Part shown: positions 42,948 to 51,655 of the stretch, piece after piece | Layout: each line of letters starts with the position of its first letter | Numbering within the stretch: the first letter of the stretch is position 1 | NCBI GenBank assembly: GCA_038329965.1 | Contig: JBBQNN010000009.1 | Span: forward strand, 1 to 64,000 | Source: QHCA01 sp003244095 | GTDB taxonomy: Bacteria > Actinomycetota > Actinomycetes > Mycobacteriales > QHCA01 | Length of the DNA stretch: 64,000 nucleotides | Direction of reading: 5' to 3' | The notes under the pieces: generated by a model | Databases searched by the model: none | What the model saw: only the letters and a program-made list of their open reading frames with translations | What the model was told of the DNA's origin: nothing | Made by a program: the position numbers and the translations under genes

Positions 42948-43075
42948 ATGAAGCGGTTCGTGCTCACCGGTGCGCCCGGCTCCGGCAAGACCCTCCGTGC
43001 TGCGCGTGTTGCAGAAGCGCGGGGTCTCCCGCCGTCGTCCAGACCCGCGAGGCTACGACGCGCTGCCGAGGGTAG
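42948..43075 (+). pseudogene. P-loop ATPase fragment
   Basis: A strong AAAGGAGG site precedes ATG and MKRFVLTGAPGSGKT, a full Walker A motif. The frame then slips: VLRVLQKRG and PAVVQTREATTR appear in the other two frames, matching the next helix and strand of AAA ATPases that start this way. The rest of the gene is gone; the peptidase E promoter follows at once. Confidence 0.65.
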
Positions 43076-43078
43076 GTT
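43073..43078 (+). promoter_or_regulatory. -10 box of leaderless peptidase E gene
   Basis: TAGGTT ends six bases before the GTG at 43085. Confidence 0.6.
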
Positions 43079-43084
43079 GCGTGC

Positions 43085-43816
43085 GTGAGCGGTCACCCCA
43101 GGACGATCTTCGCGTTCTCCGGGATGCTTCGCTCCGAGTCGGACACCCGAACGAACTTCGACCTGACAAGCCACGCGCTCAGCCTCGCGGGCAAGGCTGA
43201 CGGTCAGCGGGTCTGCTATGTGCCGACCGGCGTGGGTGACTCGCCGCTGTTGATCGAAGCCCAGAAGGCGACTTTCAGCCGCGAGCGGCCGGACGTGGAA
43301 CTCAGCGTTCTCCAGCTCTTCACCCAGCCCAGCGTCGCGAACGTCCGCGAGCACCTGCTATCTCAGGACGTCGTCCTCGTCGAGGGCGGCAGTGTGGCTA
43401 ATCTGGTCGCCGTCTGGCAGGCCCACGGACTGGCCGGGATCATGCGCGAGTGCTGGGACGCCGGCGTCGTGCTGGCGGGACCCAGCGCTGGAAGCCTGTG
43501 CTGGCATCAGGGCGGCCCGACCGATTCCTTCGGCGACGCTCTGACCGCGTTCACGGCCGGACTGCGGTTCCTGCCGTACAGCAACGGCGTCCATGACGAC
43601 TTCGCAGATCAGCCCCGCAGGACCACTTATCGTCGACTCGTCGCCGACGGATCTCTCGAACCTGGCTACGCGACCGAAGACGGCGTGGGCCTGCACTACA
43701 CCGGCACGCGGCTGCACGAGGCAGTGACCATCCGAGCTGGCGCGAAGGCGTGGTGGGTCGAGCCGAACGGAGCCGGGGGCTATGCCGAGCGAGCTATCAC
43801 GCCGCGCAACATCTGA
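43085..43816 (+). CDS. Peptidase E (S51) family protein
   Basis: 243-aa class-I glutamine-amidotransferase-like peptidase. VLVEGGSVANLVAVW and VVLAGPSAGSLCWHQGG give the S51 elbow with nucleophile Ser; a His in SNGVHDDFADQP fits the catalytic position. Peptidase E cleaves Asp-X dipeptides; cyanophycinase relatives are longer. GTG start fixed by a leaderless promoter. It is the first gene of the accessory insert inside the F420 region. Confidence 0.82.
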   Translation: MSGHPRTIFAFSGMLRSESDTRTNFDLTSHALSLAGKADGQRVCYVPTGVGDSPLLIEAQKATFSRERPDVELSVLQLFTQPSVANVREHLLSQDVVLVEGGSVANLVAVWQAHGLAGIMRECWDAGVVLAGPSAGSLCWHQGGPTDSFGDALTAFTAGLRFLPYSNGVHDDFADQPRRTTYRRLVADGSLEPGYATEDGVGLHYTGTRLHEAVTIRAGAKAWWVEPNGAGGYAERAITPRNI

Positions 43817-44441
43817 TGCGAAGGCGGTGTGTATCGCCCGGACGAGTTGCACCGGCAGCTCACAGTGAATGGGCTCGCCCCATCGGGGGTTCAGGTAGTC
43901 CCGGGGAAATTTTCAAACGGATTTGCCCGACCCTCACTGATGCGGGGGTCGGCACCAGGTTTCCTGCTCACCGCCACTACGGTGTGGACCCGTTTACTGG
44001 TGCGGGGAGTGGAGGTTGATCGGTGTCGACGCGGATGTTTTCCGAAGATCAGCTGGACCAACTGCGGTCGTTCCAGTTCGGCATCGACCAGCCAGATCTC
44101 GCTGCCGTCGTCGAGTGCGGTGATGTCGAGCGTCCGGTTCTTGAAGTCGGCGGTCTCGTGGAACACGCCGTCGAAGCACACGGTGGCCTTTTCCGGTCTG
44201 TTTAACCTCGAACCCGTAGCTCACCGTCTGCCCGCCAACCGATCTGGAAGCCAGACGATCTCGTCGTAATGAAGTGAAGGCTAAAACCGCAACGACTGTT
44301 GGTCTGCCGCTGTCGCGTAGGACGTTCGGCGTACGGGACGGTTGGCTGCCGGCGTCAGCGCCTGTGTCCAGGGCTGGACCGAGACACGGGTGCTGGGGGC
44401 TGCGCCATCGACCGACGGGGCAATCCTGGACGCAGCTCGCC
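43817..44441. other. Gap with one decayed gene
   Basis: Apart from the minus-strand fragment at 44025-44224, no frame with coding character is seen in these 625 bases. Confidence 0.45.
44025..44224 (-). pseudogene. Frameshifted fragment of unknown gene
   Basis: On the minus strand GTG 44224 opens VSYGFEVKQTGK. After a run of four A bases (44190s) the frame moves and continues ATVCFDGVFHETADFKNRTL, then DITALDDGSEIWLVDAELER. Third positions are almost all G or C in both parts, so this was coding. One base in the A-run restores the frame; it may be mutation or an assembly error. No family recognised. Confidence 0.5.
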
Positions 44442-44447
44442 TACGAT
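44442..44447 (+). promoter_or_regulatory. -10 box of leaderless proS gene
   Basis: TACGAT ends seven bases before the ATG at 44455 and selects it over longer readings. Confidence 0.6.
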
Positions 44448-44454
44448 GACGCCC

Positions 44455-45870
44455 ATGGCCGCGAACCGAAGGACGGTCCTCACGCCCCAGGCGGAGGACT
44501 TTCCCCGTTGGTACCAGGACGTCATCGCCAAGGCGGAACTGGCGGAAAACGGACCGGTGCGCGGCACGATGGTCATTCGCCCCTACGGCTACGCGCTGTG
44601 GGAGCGCATCCAGGCCGAGATGGATCTGCGGATCAAGGCGGCGGGGGCGGAGAACGCCTACTTTCCGCTGTTCATCCCCGAGAGCTACCTGCAACGCGAA
44701 GCTGAGCACGTCGAGGGCTTCGCCCCGGAACTGGCCGTTGTCACGCACGCGGGTGGCAAGCAGCTGGACGAGCCGATCGTCGTCCGTCCCACCTCAGAGA
44801 CGATCATCGGCGAGTACATGGCCAAGTGGATCCAGAGCTATCGCGACCTGCCGCTGCTGTTGAACCAGTGGGCCAACGTGGTGCGCTGGGAGCTGCGTCC
44901 GCGCCTGTTCCTGCGCACGAGCGAGTTCCTGTGGCAGGAGGGGCACACCGCGCACGCGACCTACGACGACGCCCGTGACTACGCGGCGCTCATCACCCTG
45001 GCCGTCTACCGCGCGACGATGGTCGACGTGCTCGCCGTTCCCGTCGTGATCGGGCGCAAGACGAAGCGCGAGCGGTTCGCGGGCGCCATCAACACCACCG
45101 CGCTCGAAGCGATGACCCGCGACGGGAAGGCCCTGCAGATGGGGACGTCGCACGAGTTCGGCCAGAACTTCGCGAGGGCCTTCGACATCGACTACCTGTC
45201 GGCGCAAGGCAGGCAGGAACTCGCGTGGACGACGTCGTGGGGCTCGTCGACGCGGATGGTCGGCGGTCTGATCATGATTCACGGTGACGATCAGGGCCTG
45301 CGGGTGCCTCCGGCGCTGGCACCCGTCCAGGCCGTCGTGTTGGCCGTCAAGCCCGAGACGGTCGAGGCTGCCCATCGCGTCGGCGACGAGCTGTGCGCCG
45401 CCGGAGTGCGTGTTCGAGTCGACGACCGGGCGGACGTGCCCTTCGGGCGGCGCGCGGTGGACTGGGAACTCAAGGGCGTCCCGGTCCGCATCGAGGTGGG
45501 CCCGCGGGACGTGGCCGAGAATCAGGTGACGCTGGGCCGCCGCCTCACGGATGAGGCGAAGCAGCCGGTGCGGCTCAGCGCAGTGGCCGCCACCGTCACC
45601 GCTGCCCTGCAGACCGACCAGCGCACGATGCTCGAGCAGGCCACTGATGCGCAGGACGCCCGCATCACTGAGGTCGCCACCGTCGAAGAGGCAGCCGAAG
45701 CTGCCGCCACAGGATGGGCCAAGCTGCCGTGGGATGTCGTGGGCGAGGAGGGCGAGGACCGGCTCGCCCAATCCGCTGTCACCGTGCGCTGCCTGCAACG
45801 GGCGGACGGAACAGTGCCCGAGCGCGACGACGAGCCCGAACTCGTCGCCTTCGTTGCCCGCTCGTACTGA
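44455..45870 (+). CDS. proS: Prolyl-tRNA synthetase, archaeal/eukaryotic (type 3) form
   Basis: 471-aa class II synthetase charging tRNA-Pro. Motif 2 region WANVVRWELRPRLFLRTSEF and VVRPTSETIIGEYMAKWIQS are clear, and ALQMGTSHEFGQNFARAF and TTSWGSSTRMVGGLIMIHGD follow with no editing insertion between motifs 2 and 3. The chain ends in Tyr, as in archaeal-type ProRS. Actinobacteria normally use the longer bacterial form with an editing domain, so this is probably a second, transferred copy, perhaps giving resistance to a ProRS inhibitor (inference). Followed by an M24 peptidase gene. Confidence 0.92.
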   Translation: MAANRRTVLTPQAEDFPRWYQDVIAKAELAENGPVRGTMVIRPYGYALWERIQAEMDLRIKAAGAENAYFPLFIPESYLQREAEHVEGFAPELAVVTHAGGKQLDEPIVVRPTSETIIGEYMAKWIQSYRDLPLLLNQWANVVRWELRPRLFLRTSEFLWQEGHTAHATYDDARDYAALITLAVYRATMVDVLAVPVVIGRKTKRERFAGAINTTALEAMTRDGKALQMGTSHEFGQNFARAFDIDYLSAQGRQELAWTTSWGSSTRMVGGLIMIHGDDQGLRVPPALAPVQAVVLAVKPETVEAAHRVGDELCAAGVRVRVDDRADVPFGRRAVDWELKGVPVRIEVGPRDVAENQVTLGRRLTDEAKQPVRLSAVAATVTAALQTDQRTMLEQATDAQDARITEVATVEEAAEAAATGWAKLPWDVVGEEGEDRLAQSAVTVRCLQRADGTVPERDDEPELVAFVARSY

Positions 45871-46144
45871 AAGTGTAAGTGGGCGCCTGCCGAGCCGTTC
45901 CGCGCGAAGGTACTCGACGCCCGCAGGTCCAGGCCCCCGGGGTAACCTCGTCGAACAGACCACCACGTGATGAAGACACGTTGAGTTCCTCGGTATCGCG
46001 GCGAGGGAATCGCGTTCCGTATAGCGATCCCGGAGCGGGACTGTGCAGCCCGCGGGAAGTCGGGCAAGAGCTGGACATTGCGTGTTGTGGGTTCTGGCCA
46101 TATGTGTCCGATGTTCACGGTTCCGAATATCTGACACAACCGCG

Positions 46145-46150
46145 TAGGTT
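46145..46150 (+). promoter_or_regulatory. -10 box of leaderless M24 peptidase gene
   Basis: TAGGTT ends six bases before the GTG at 46157, the same box and spacing as the peptidase E gene. The 270 bases before it hold no gene. Confidence 0.6.
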
Positions 46151-46156
46151 GTCCGC

Positions 46157-46876
46157 GTGTCTGCTCTGGTGGAGGACGAGGGTCTGCGGGTCGCACGACT
46201 AGTCGAGGCTCAGCACAATGCCGAGGCGCTGTTCGAACATGTTCAGGCACAACGGCTGGTCTCGCCGGGTTCTACCGAACGACGCATCAGTGACGAGATT
46301 CGGGACCTGGCCGCAGACAGCTTCGGAACGTCCCGTTGGTGGCACAAGCGGATCGTTCGATCAGGTCCAAACACACTCTTGCCGTACCGGGCGAATCCAC
46401 CGGACCGCGTCGTCGATGACGACGACATCGTGTTCCTTGACTTCGGCCCGATCTTCGAGCAATGGGAAGCGGACTTCGGTCGCACCTACGTCCTGGGCCA
46501 CGACCCGGCCAAACACGCGCTGGCGGCCGCGTTGCCGGACGTATGGGCGGCCGGGCGGCAGTTCTTCGAGAGCACACCCGACATCACGGGCGAGCAGCTC
46601 TACGACCACATGGTCGATCTCGGCCGCGACGCAGGTTGGGAGTTCGGCGGTCACATCGCCGGCCATCTGGTGGGGCAGTTCCCGCACGAGAAGATCTCCG
46701 GTGACGACGTCGGCGAGCACATCATGCCGGGGTCGGATCAACCGATGCGCCGCCATGATCGTGCCGGGCTGGCCTGCCACTGGATCCTCGAGGTCCACCT
46801 GGTCGATCGAACACGCCAGATCGGCGGCTTCCACGAGGAGCTGCTCGACATCGGCAACGACCAGCCGACGCCATGA
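46157..46876 (+). CDS. M24 (Xaa-Pro aminopeptidase-like) family protein
   Basis: 239-aa pita-bread-fold protein lacking the N-terminal domain of true aminopeptidase P. Metal ligands can be placed: two Asp in FLDFGPIFEQWEADFGRTY, His in GGHIAGHLVGQFPHEKI, Glu in HWILEVHLVD and a last Glu in GGFHEELL. This suggests a functional two-metal site, perhaps cleaving Xaa-Pro or a related bond. Its position after proS hints at proline-related metabolism (inference). The stop overlaps the ATG of the next small ORF. Confidence 0.8.
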   Translation: MSALVEDEGLRVARLVEAQHNAEALFEHVQAQRLVSPGSTERRISDEIRDLAADSFGTSRWWHKRIVRSGPNTLLPYRANPPDRVVDDDDIVFLDFGPIFEQWEADFGRTYVLGHDPAKHALAAALPDVWAAGRQFFESTPDITGEQLYDHMVDLGRDAGWEFGGHIAGHLVGQFPHEKISGDDVGEHIMPGSDQPMRRHDRAGLACHWILEVHLVDRTRQIGGFHEELLDIGNDQPTP

Positions 46877-47085
46877 GACGCGGACGGCCTCGCATCGAGC
46901 CCGGAGCGGGCATCGTCCTGTTCTCCTCCGGGACATTGCAACAGCCTGAGGTACAGCTGTCGGTGTTCGGCACCCACCCGCCGGGCCGGCCCGACGAGAT
47001 CCGGGGCTACCGGCTCGAATGGCTGACCATCACCGACCCGCGCGTCGTCGAAGAAACCGGCGGGAAGGCCGGAAAGGGCCTTTGA
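46873..47085 (+). pseudogene. Gamma-glutamylcyclotransferase-like fragment
   Basis: 70-aa ORF coupled by ATGA to the M24 gene. It reads GIVLFSSGTLQQPEVQLSVF, then DEIRGYRLEWLTITDPRVVE. This resembles the start of AIG2/gamma-glutamylcyclotransferases (usual YGTL, here SGTL). It stops after about half the fold, so it is likely a broken gene. Confidence 0.55.
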
Positions 47086-47127
47086 GGTTGGCGGCACGAG
47101 GGCCCCGAGCGGCAGGCCTCGGGTCGT

Positions 47128-47217
47128 GACGCGGCGATCAAGGACGGCGTAGAATATGTGATCAAGAACGTGGACGGCACGATCGGGGAGAAGAACACCT
47201 CCCCCCGTGGGCATCCG
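47128..47217 (+). pseudogene. Possible DUF2188-like remnant
   Basis: One frame reads AAIKDGVEYVIKNVDGTIGE followed by KNTSPRG, similar in pattern to the end of small DUF2188 proteins. No start or intact frame. The rest of 47086-47408 contains nothing I can name. Confidence 0.25.
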
Positions 47218-47408
47218 CCGATTTCCTCGACAGGATCGTCAACCTGCAACGGGTGCGGCAGCAGCAACAGACCGGCGCCCGCGGACGACCGGGCCACGGC
47301 CATCGAGGCGCTGATCGCCGCCTGGTCCTGACATGGGTCGCCTGAAGTAGCCGGTGTCGGGTCAGGACGTACCCTGACCCGAGGATTGCCGACTCCGGAG
47401 GCCAGCAG

Positions 47409-47825
47409 ATGTCATCGCCCGACGACCACAACACCGCGATCATCGAGGAGTTCCGGGGCAACCAGGGCAAGGTGGGCGGCCAGTTCGAGGGTGCCCCGCT
47501 GCTGCTCCTGCACAGCACCGGCGCGCGGACCGGCGAGGAACGGGTGCACCCGATGATGTACCGCCGCGTCGGCGACGACTACGCCGTCTTCGCCTCCAAG
47601 GCCGGTGCGCCGGTCAACCCGGCCTGGTACCACAACCTGCTGGCCCACCCTGAGGCCACTGTCGAGGTCGGGACCGACATCATCCCGGTGACCGCCCAGG
47701 TGGCCGGAGGCGACGAGCGGGCCCGGATCTGGGATGCCCAGAAGGCGGACTACCCCGGCTTCGCCGACTACGAGCAGCAGACGACACGAGAGATCCCGGT
47801 CGTGGTCCTGCACCCGGTGCCGTAG
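47409..47825 (+). CDS. Deazaflavin (F420)-dependent nitroreductase family protein
   Basis: 138-aa split-barrel protein of the Ddn family. LLLLHSTGARTGEERVHPMM is the F420-binding signature, PAWYHNLLAHPEATVEVG the second conserved block, and ARIWDAQKADYPGFADYEQQ the C-terminal helix. Such enzymes use F420H2 to reduce quinones or nitro compounds. ATG follows GGAGG. It lies just before fbiC (5-base gap), which fits its cofactor. Confidence 0.9.
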   Translation: MSSPDDHNTAIIEEFRGNQGKVGGQFEGAPLLLLHSTGARTGEERVHPMMYRRVGDDYAVFASKAGAPVNPAWYHNLLAHPEATVEVGTDIIPVTAQVAGGDERARIWDAQKADYPGFADYEQQTTREIPVVVLHPVP

Positions 47826-47830
47826 GCCCG

Positions 47831-50341
47831 ATGCCCGCCGATTCAGCCCTTCGCCGGGCGCTGCGCCGGGCCCGCGACGGCGTGCTGCTGGACGTCACCG
47901 AGGCCGCGGTCCTGCTCCGCGCCCGCGCCGCGGATCTCGACGATCTGCTGGCCAGCGCCGCCCGGGTACGCGACGCCGGGCTCACCGACGCCGGCCGGCC
48001 CGGCGTGATCACCTACTCCCGCAAGGTCTTCGTACCCCTGACCAGGCTGTGTCGCGACCGCTGCCACTACTGCACGTTCGCCACCGTGCCGCACCGGTTG
48101 CCGGCCGCGTTCCTGGAGCGCGACGAGGTCCTCGAGATCGCGCGGCAGGGCGCCGCGCACGGCTGCAAGGAGGCACTGTTCACCCTCGGCGACCGCCCGG
48201 AGGAGCGCTGGCCGGCCGCCCGCGAGTGGCTCGATGCCCGCGGCTACTCCTCCACGCTCGACTACGTGCGGGCCTGCGCGATCGCCGTCCTCGAGGAGAC
48301 CGGCCTGCTGCCGCACCTCAACCCGGGCGTGCTGTCCTGGACCGAGTTGCAGCGACTCAAGCCGGTGGCGCCCTCGATGGGGATCATGCTCGAGACGACG
48401 GCCACCCGGCTGTTCTCCGAGCTCGGTGGCCCGCACTTCGGCTCGCCGGACAAGGAGCCGGCGGTGCGCCTGCGGGTCCTGGAGGACGCTGGCCGCCTCG
48501 CGGTGCCGTTCACCACCGGGATCCTGGTCGGCATCGGCGAGACGCGCACCGAGCGGGCCGAGTCACTGTTCGCGATCCGCAAGGTGGCCCGGGCCTTCAG
48601 CGGAATACAGGAGGTCATCGTCCAGAACTTCCGGGCCAAGCCGGACACGGCGATGCGCGACGTCGCCGACGCCGACCTGGTCGAGCTGGCGGCGACGGTC
48701 GCGGTGGCCCGACTCGTGCTCGGGCCGGGCATGCGGATCCAGGCGCCACCCAACCTCGTCGACGACCAGTACGACCTCCTGCTCCGGGCCGGCATCGACG
48801 ACTGGGGCGGGGTGTCACCGGTCACCCCCGACCACGTCAACCCCGAACGGCCGTGGCCGGTCATCGAGGAGCTGGCGCGCCACACGAGCGCCGCCGGATT
48901 CACGCTGGCCGAGCGACTGACCGCCTACCCCCCGTACCTGCAGGAGCCGTGGCTGGACCCCCGGCTCCGGCCGCACGTCGACGCCTTGGCGGCACCGAGC
49001 GGGCTGGCCGACCCGGCGGCGCGACCGGTGGGACGACCGTGGCAGGAGCCCGACGGCGGCGGCCTGGCGGCGAGCGGCCGGGTCGACCTGCACGTGACCA
49101 TCGACAGCACCGGGCGCTCCGCCGACCGCCGTACCGACTTCGACGATGTCTACGGCGACTGGGACTCGCTGCAGGTCCCGGCACCGGTGATCCGGCTGGC
49201 AGGCGATGTCAGAGCCGCGCTGGCCAGGGCCGCCGACGACCCGGCCGGGCTGACCGACGGGCAGTACGAGTCGCTGTTCGCCGCCGACGGCCCGGCCCTG
49301 GAGGTGCTGTGCGCCCTCGCGGACGACGTGCGCCGGGACACCGTCGGCGACACCGTGACCTACGTCGTCAACCGCAACATCAACTTCACCAACGTCTGCT
49401 ACACCGGCTGCCGCTTCTGCGCCTTCGCCCAGCGGCGCACCGACGCCGACGCCTACACCCTGTCGCTGGAGCAGGTGGGCGACCGGGCCGAGGAGGCCTG
49501 GGTCCTCGGTGCGACCGAGGTGTGCATGCAGGGCGGCATCCACCCCGAGCTGGCCGGCACGGCGTACTTCGACATCGCCGCCGAGGTCAGGCGCCGGGTG
49601 CCGCAGATGCATGTCCATGCCTTCTCGCCGATGGAGGTGGTCAACGGCGCCTCCCGCACCGGACTGTCCATCCGCGACTGGCTGGTCAAGGCCAAGGAGG
49701 CCGGCCTCGACACCATCCCCGGCACCGCCGCGGAGATCCTCGACGACGACGTGCGCTGGGTGCTGACCCGCGGCAAGCTCCCGACGGCCGCCTGGATCGA
49801 GGTGGTCACCACCGCACACGAGCTCGGCATCCGGTCGAGTTCGACGATGATGTACGGCCACGTCGACACCCCGGCGCACTGGGTGGCGCACCTGCGGGTG
49901 CTGACCGGCATCCAGGACCGCACAGGGGGGTTCACCGAGTTCGTGCCGCTGCCCTTCGTGCACCACAACGCGCCGATCTACCTCGCCGGCCTGGCCCGTC
50001 CCGGCCCGACCGTCGCGGAGAACCGCGCGGTCCACGCTGTCGCCCGGTTGATGCTGCACGGCCGCATCGACCACGTGCAGTGCTCATGGGTCAAGCTCGG
50101 CACCGCCGGCGCCCGGCAGGTGCTGACCGGCGGGGCGGACGACCTGGGCGGCACGCTGATGGAGGAGACGATCAGCCGGATGGCCGGGGCACCGCACGGG
50201 TCGCGGCGCAGCGTCGCCGAGCTCACCGACATCGCCACCGGTCTGGGCCGGCCGGCGCGCCAACGGACGACCACGTACGGTGCCGTAGCACATCGGCCAG
50301 TTGAGCCAATATCAGCATTCGGCTTGACTATGGGGGAGTGA
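47831..50341 (+). CDS. fbiC: FO synthase (CofG-CofH fusion)
   Basis: 836-aa bifunctional radical-SAM enzyme making the deazaflavin FO from tyrosine and the ribityl-diaminouracil precursor. Two cluster motifs are intact: CRDRCHYC with Cys74/78/81 in the CofG half, and CYTGCRFC with Cys523/527/530 in the CofH half. Length and order are normal for actinobacteria. ATG at 47831 is 5 bases after the Ddn-like gene, so they are probably co-transcribed. Supplies FO to FbiA. Confidence 0.97.
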   Translation: MPADSALRRALRRARDGVLLDVTEAAVLLRARAADLDDLLASAARVRDAGLTDAGRPGVITYSRKVFVPLTRLCRDRCHYCTFATVPHRLPAAFLERDEVLEIARQGAAHGCKEALFTLGDRPEERWPAAREWLDARGYSSTLDYVRACAIAVLEETGLLPHLNPGVLSWTELQRLKPVAPSMGIMLETTATRLFSELGGPHFGSPDKEPAVRLRVLEDAGRLAVPFTTGILVGIGETRTERAESLFAIRKVARAFSGIQEVIVQNFRAKPDTAMRDVADADLVELAATVAVARLVLGPGMRIQAPPNLVDDQYDLLLRAGIDDWGGVSPVTPDHVNPERPWPVIEELARHTSAAGFTLAERLTAYPPYLQEPWLDPRLRPHVDALAAPSGLADPAARPVGRPWQEPDGGGLAASGRVDLHVTIDSTGRSADRRTDFDDVYGDWDSLQVPAPVIRLAGDVRAALARAADDPAGLTDGQYESLFAADGPALEVLCALADDVRRDTVGDTVTYVVNRNINFTNVCYTGCRFCAFAQRRTDADAYTLSLEQVGDRAEEAWVLGATEVCMQGGIHPELAGTAYFDIAAEVRRRVPQMHVHAFSPMEVVNGASRTGLSIRDWLVKAKEAGLDTIPGTAAEILDDDVRWVLTRGKLPTAAWIEVVTTAHELGIRSSSTMMYGHVDTPAHWVAHLRVLTGIQDRTGGFTEFVPLPFVHHNAPIYLAGLARPGPTVAENRAVHAVARLMLHGRIDHVQCSWVKLGTAGARQVLTGGADDLGGTLMEETISRMAGAPHGSRRSVAELTDIATGLGRPARQRTTTYGAVAHRPVEPISAFGLTMGE

Positions 50342-50353
50342 CGCGCGTGTAAT
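50324..50353 (+). promoter_or_regulatory. Promoter of whiB
   Basis: TTGACT (50324-50329) and TGTAAT (50348-50353) are separated by 18 bases, a good vegetative-type promoter about 68 bases ahead of the whiB start. The -35 overlaps the end of fbiC. Confidence 0.65.
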
Positions 50354-50420
50354 TTCAAGTATGTGAGTCAACGTCGCCGGTCTACGGCGGCGTGGCTCGG
50401 GTCGAGAGGGGGAGGTGGCG

Positions 50421-50717
50421 ATGACTGCCAGCTCCGACGGTTCCGTGTACGACGCCAGTTACAGCGCGAGCTTCCAGCTGATCGAGGCCGTTGACGACGT
50501 GCCCGAGTGGCAGGAGGAGGCACTGTGCGCCCAGACCGATCCAGAGGCGTTCTTCCCGGAGAAGGGCGGCTCAACCCGCGAGGCCAAGCGCATCTGCACC
50601 GGGTGCGAGGTGCGGGTCGAGTGCCTGGAGTACGCGCTGGCCCACGACGAGCGGTTCGGCATCTGGGGCGGGCTGTCCGAGCGGGAGCGCCGGCGGCTCA
50701 AGCGCAGCGCCGTCTGA
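50421..50717 (+). CDS. whiB: WhiB-family iron-sulfur transcription factor
   Basis: 98-aa Wbl protein binding a [4Fe-4S] cluster through Cys36, Cys59, Cys62 and Cys68 (ALCAQTD; RICTGCEVRVECLEYAL). It has the GIWGG turn at 80-84 and a basic C-terminus (RERRRLKRSAV). Position next to the F420 and manB genes suggests the WhiB2/WhmD type linked to cell division. ATG 50421 is chosen because GGAGG lies seven bases upstream; a GTG two codons earlier overlaps that site. Confidence 0.94.
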   Translation: MTASSDGSVYDASYSASFQLIEAVDDVPEWQEEALCAQTDPEAFFPEKGGSTREAKRICTGCEVRVECLEYALAHDERFGIWGGLSERERRRLKRSAV

Positions 50718-50867
50718 CGCTGTGCCCGCGACGGCGGGCATCGGTGGAGTTGCCTGGCCGGCAGCTTGAAACGCCGACAGCGTTTGATGTGCTTTGCCTC
50801 GGTTGACCCCTTGTCCGGGTGGGGAAGAGAAGGCCAGGTTTGCCGCCCCCCGAGAAACGAGGCTGCC

Positions 50868-51062
50868 ATGCGTCGCGGTGTTCCCATCATCGTCGTCCTG
50901 CTCCTGATCTGGCTTGCGATCGGCTTCACCTTCGCCTACAACCGTGGGTACGTCCGCAGCGCGGGCAAGACCTGTTCGGCCAGTGCCAGCGTCGTCAAGA
51001 CGACGTTGTACGGCGCGCTGAACTTCGTCAGCGGCGTCAACCCCAAGGCCAAGTGCACCTGA
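50868..51062 (+). CDS. Small single-span membrane protein
   Basis: 64 aa. One membrane helix right at the start (VPIIVVLLLIWLAIGFTFAY) is followed by a basic, two-Cys tail (GKTCSASASV ... NPKAKC) that could form a disulfide outside. GAGG six bases before ATG. No family recognised. Confidence 0.6.
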   Translation: MRRGVPIIVVLLLIWLAIGFTFAYNRGYVRSAGKTCSASASVVKTTLYGALNFVSGVNPKAKCT

Positions 51063-51070
51063 CCGTCATT

Positions 51071-51535
51071 TCAGGTCGGGGGCGGGTCGATCTCGTCGGG
51101 GTCCTTGCCGAGTAGGTGGGCGACCTGCTCGACGACGACGTCGTGCACCAGGTCGCCCAGGTCCTCGCGGTCGAGCGCGCGGGCCTCGAGGGGGCGCCGG
51201 TAGAGCACGACCCGAGCGGGAGCGCGGTCGCCGCGGCCCGGCACCGGCACGAGCCGGGCCAAGGGCACCCGGCCGTCCTCGAGCACGTCGCTGTCGAAAT
51301 CCGGCAGCTCCGGCGGCACGTCCTCGACGGCGAACTCCACGCCCGTGAGCTCCGAGGGCCAGCGCCGCTCGAGCTCCTCGACGGCGTCGAGCACCAGGTC
51401 GTCGAACTGCTGCGACCGGCTGCGACTAAGCGGACTGGTGGGTGGGACCAGCCGGCCCCGCATGCCGCGGCCCCGGCGGTCGCGGTGGGCCAGGCCACGG
51501 CGCCGCCGCTGTTGGCCAGCGGGCGGGGTCGACAC
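51071..51535 (-). CDS. Metallopeptidase-family protein with degenerate active site
   Basis: 154-aa protein of the minimal zincin-like family found beside DUF3499 and manB in actinobacteria. The expected HExx motif reads HDVVVEQVAHLLGKDPDEID: Asp replaces the catalytic Glu, so activity is doubtful. LDAVEELERRWPSELTGVEF and VLYRRPLEARA are other family segments. The N-terminal 40 residues are Arg-rich. GTG start at 51535. Divergent from DUF3499. Confidence 0.75.
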   Translation of the reverse strand: MSTPPAGQQRRRRGLAHRDRRGRGMRGRLVPPTSPLSRSRSQQFDDLVLDAVEELERRWPSELTGVEFAVEDVPPELPDFDSDVLEDGRVPLARLVPVPGRGDRAPARVVLYRRPLEARALDREDLGDLVHDVVVEQVAHLLGKDPDEIDPPPT

Positions 51536-51642
51536 AGGGCGAGCCTACCGAGCGGTCGAGCCGCCTAACCGCTGAGGCGGGGCTTGACCGCGACACGATC
51601 ACCCGTACTCGCCGGGTGATTGGCCAGCGCGGCCGGGGCCAC

Positions 51643-51648
51643 TAGCGT
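51643..51648 (+). promoter_or_regulatory. -10 box of leaderless DUF3499 gene
   Basis: TAGCGT ends seven bases before the GTG at 51656. Confidence 0.55.
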
Positions 51649-51655
51649 CTGCTCG

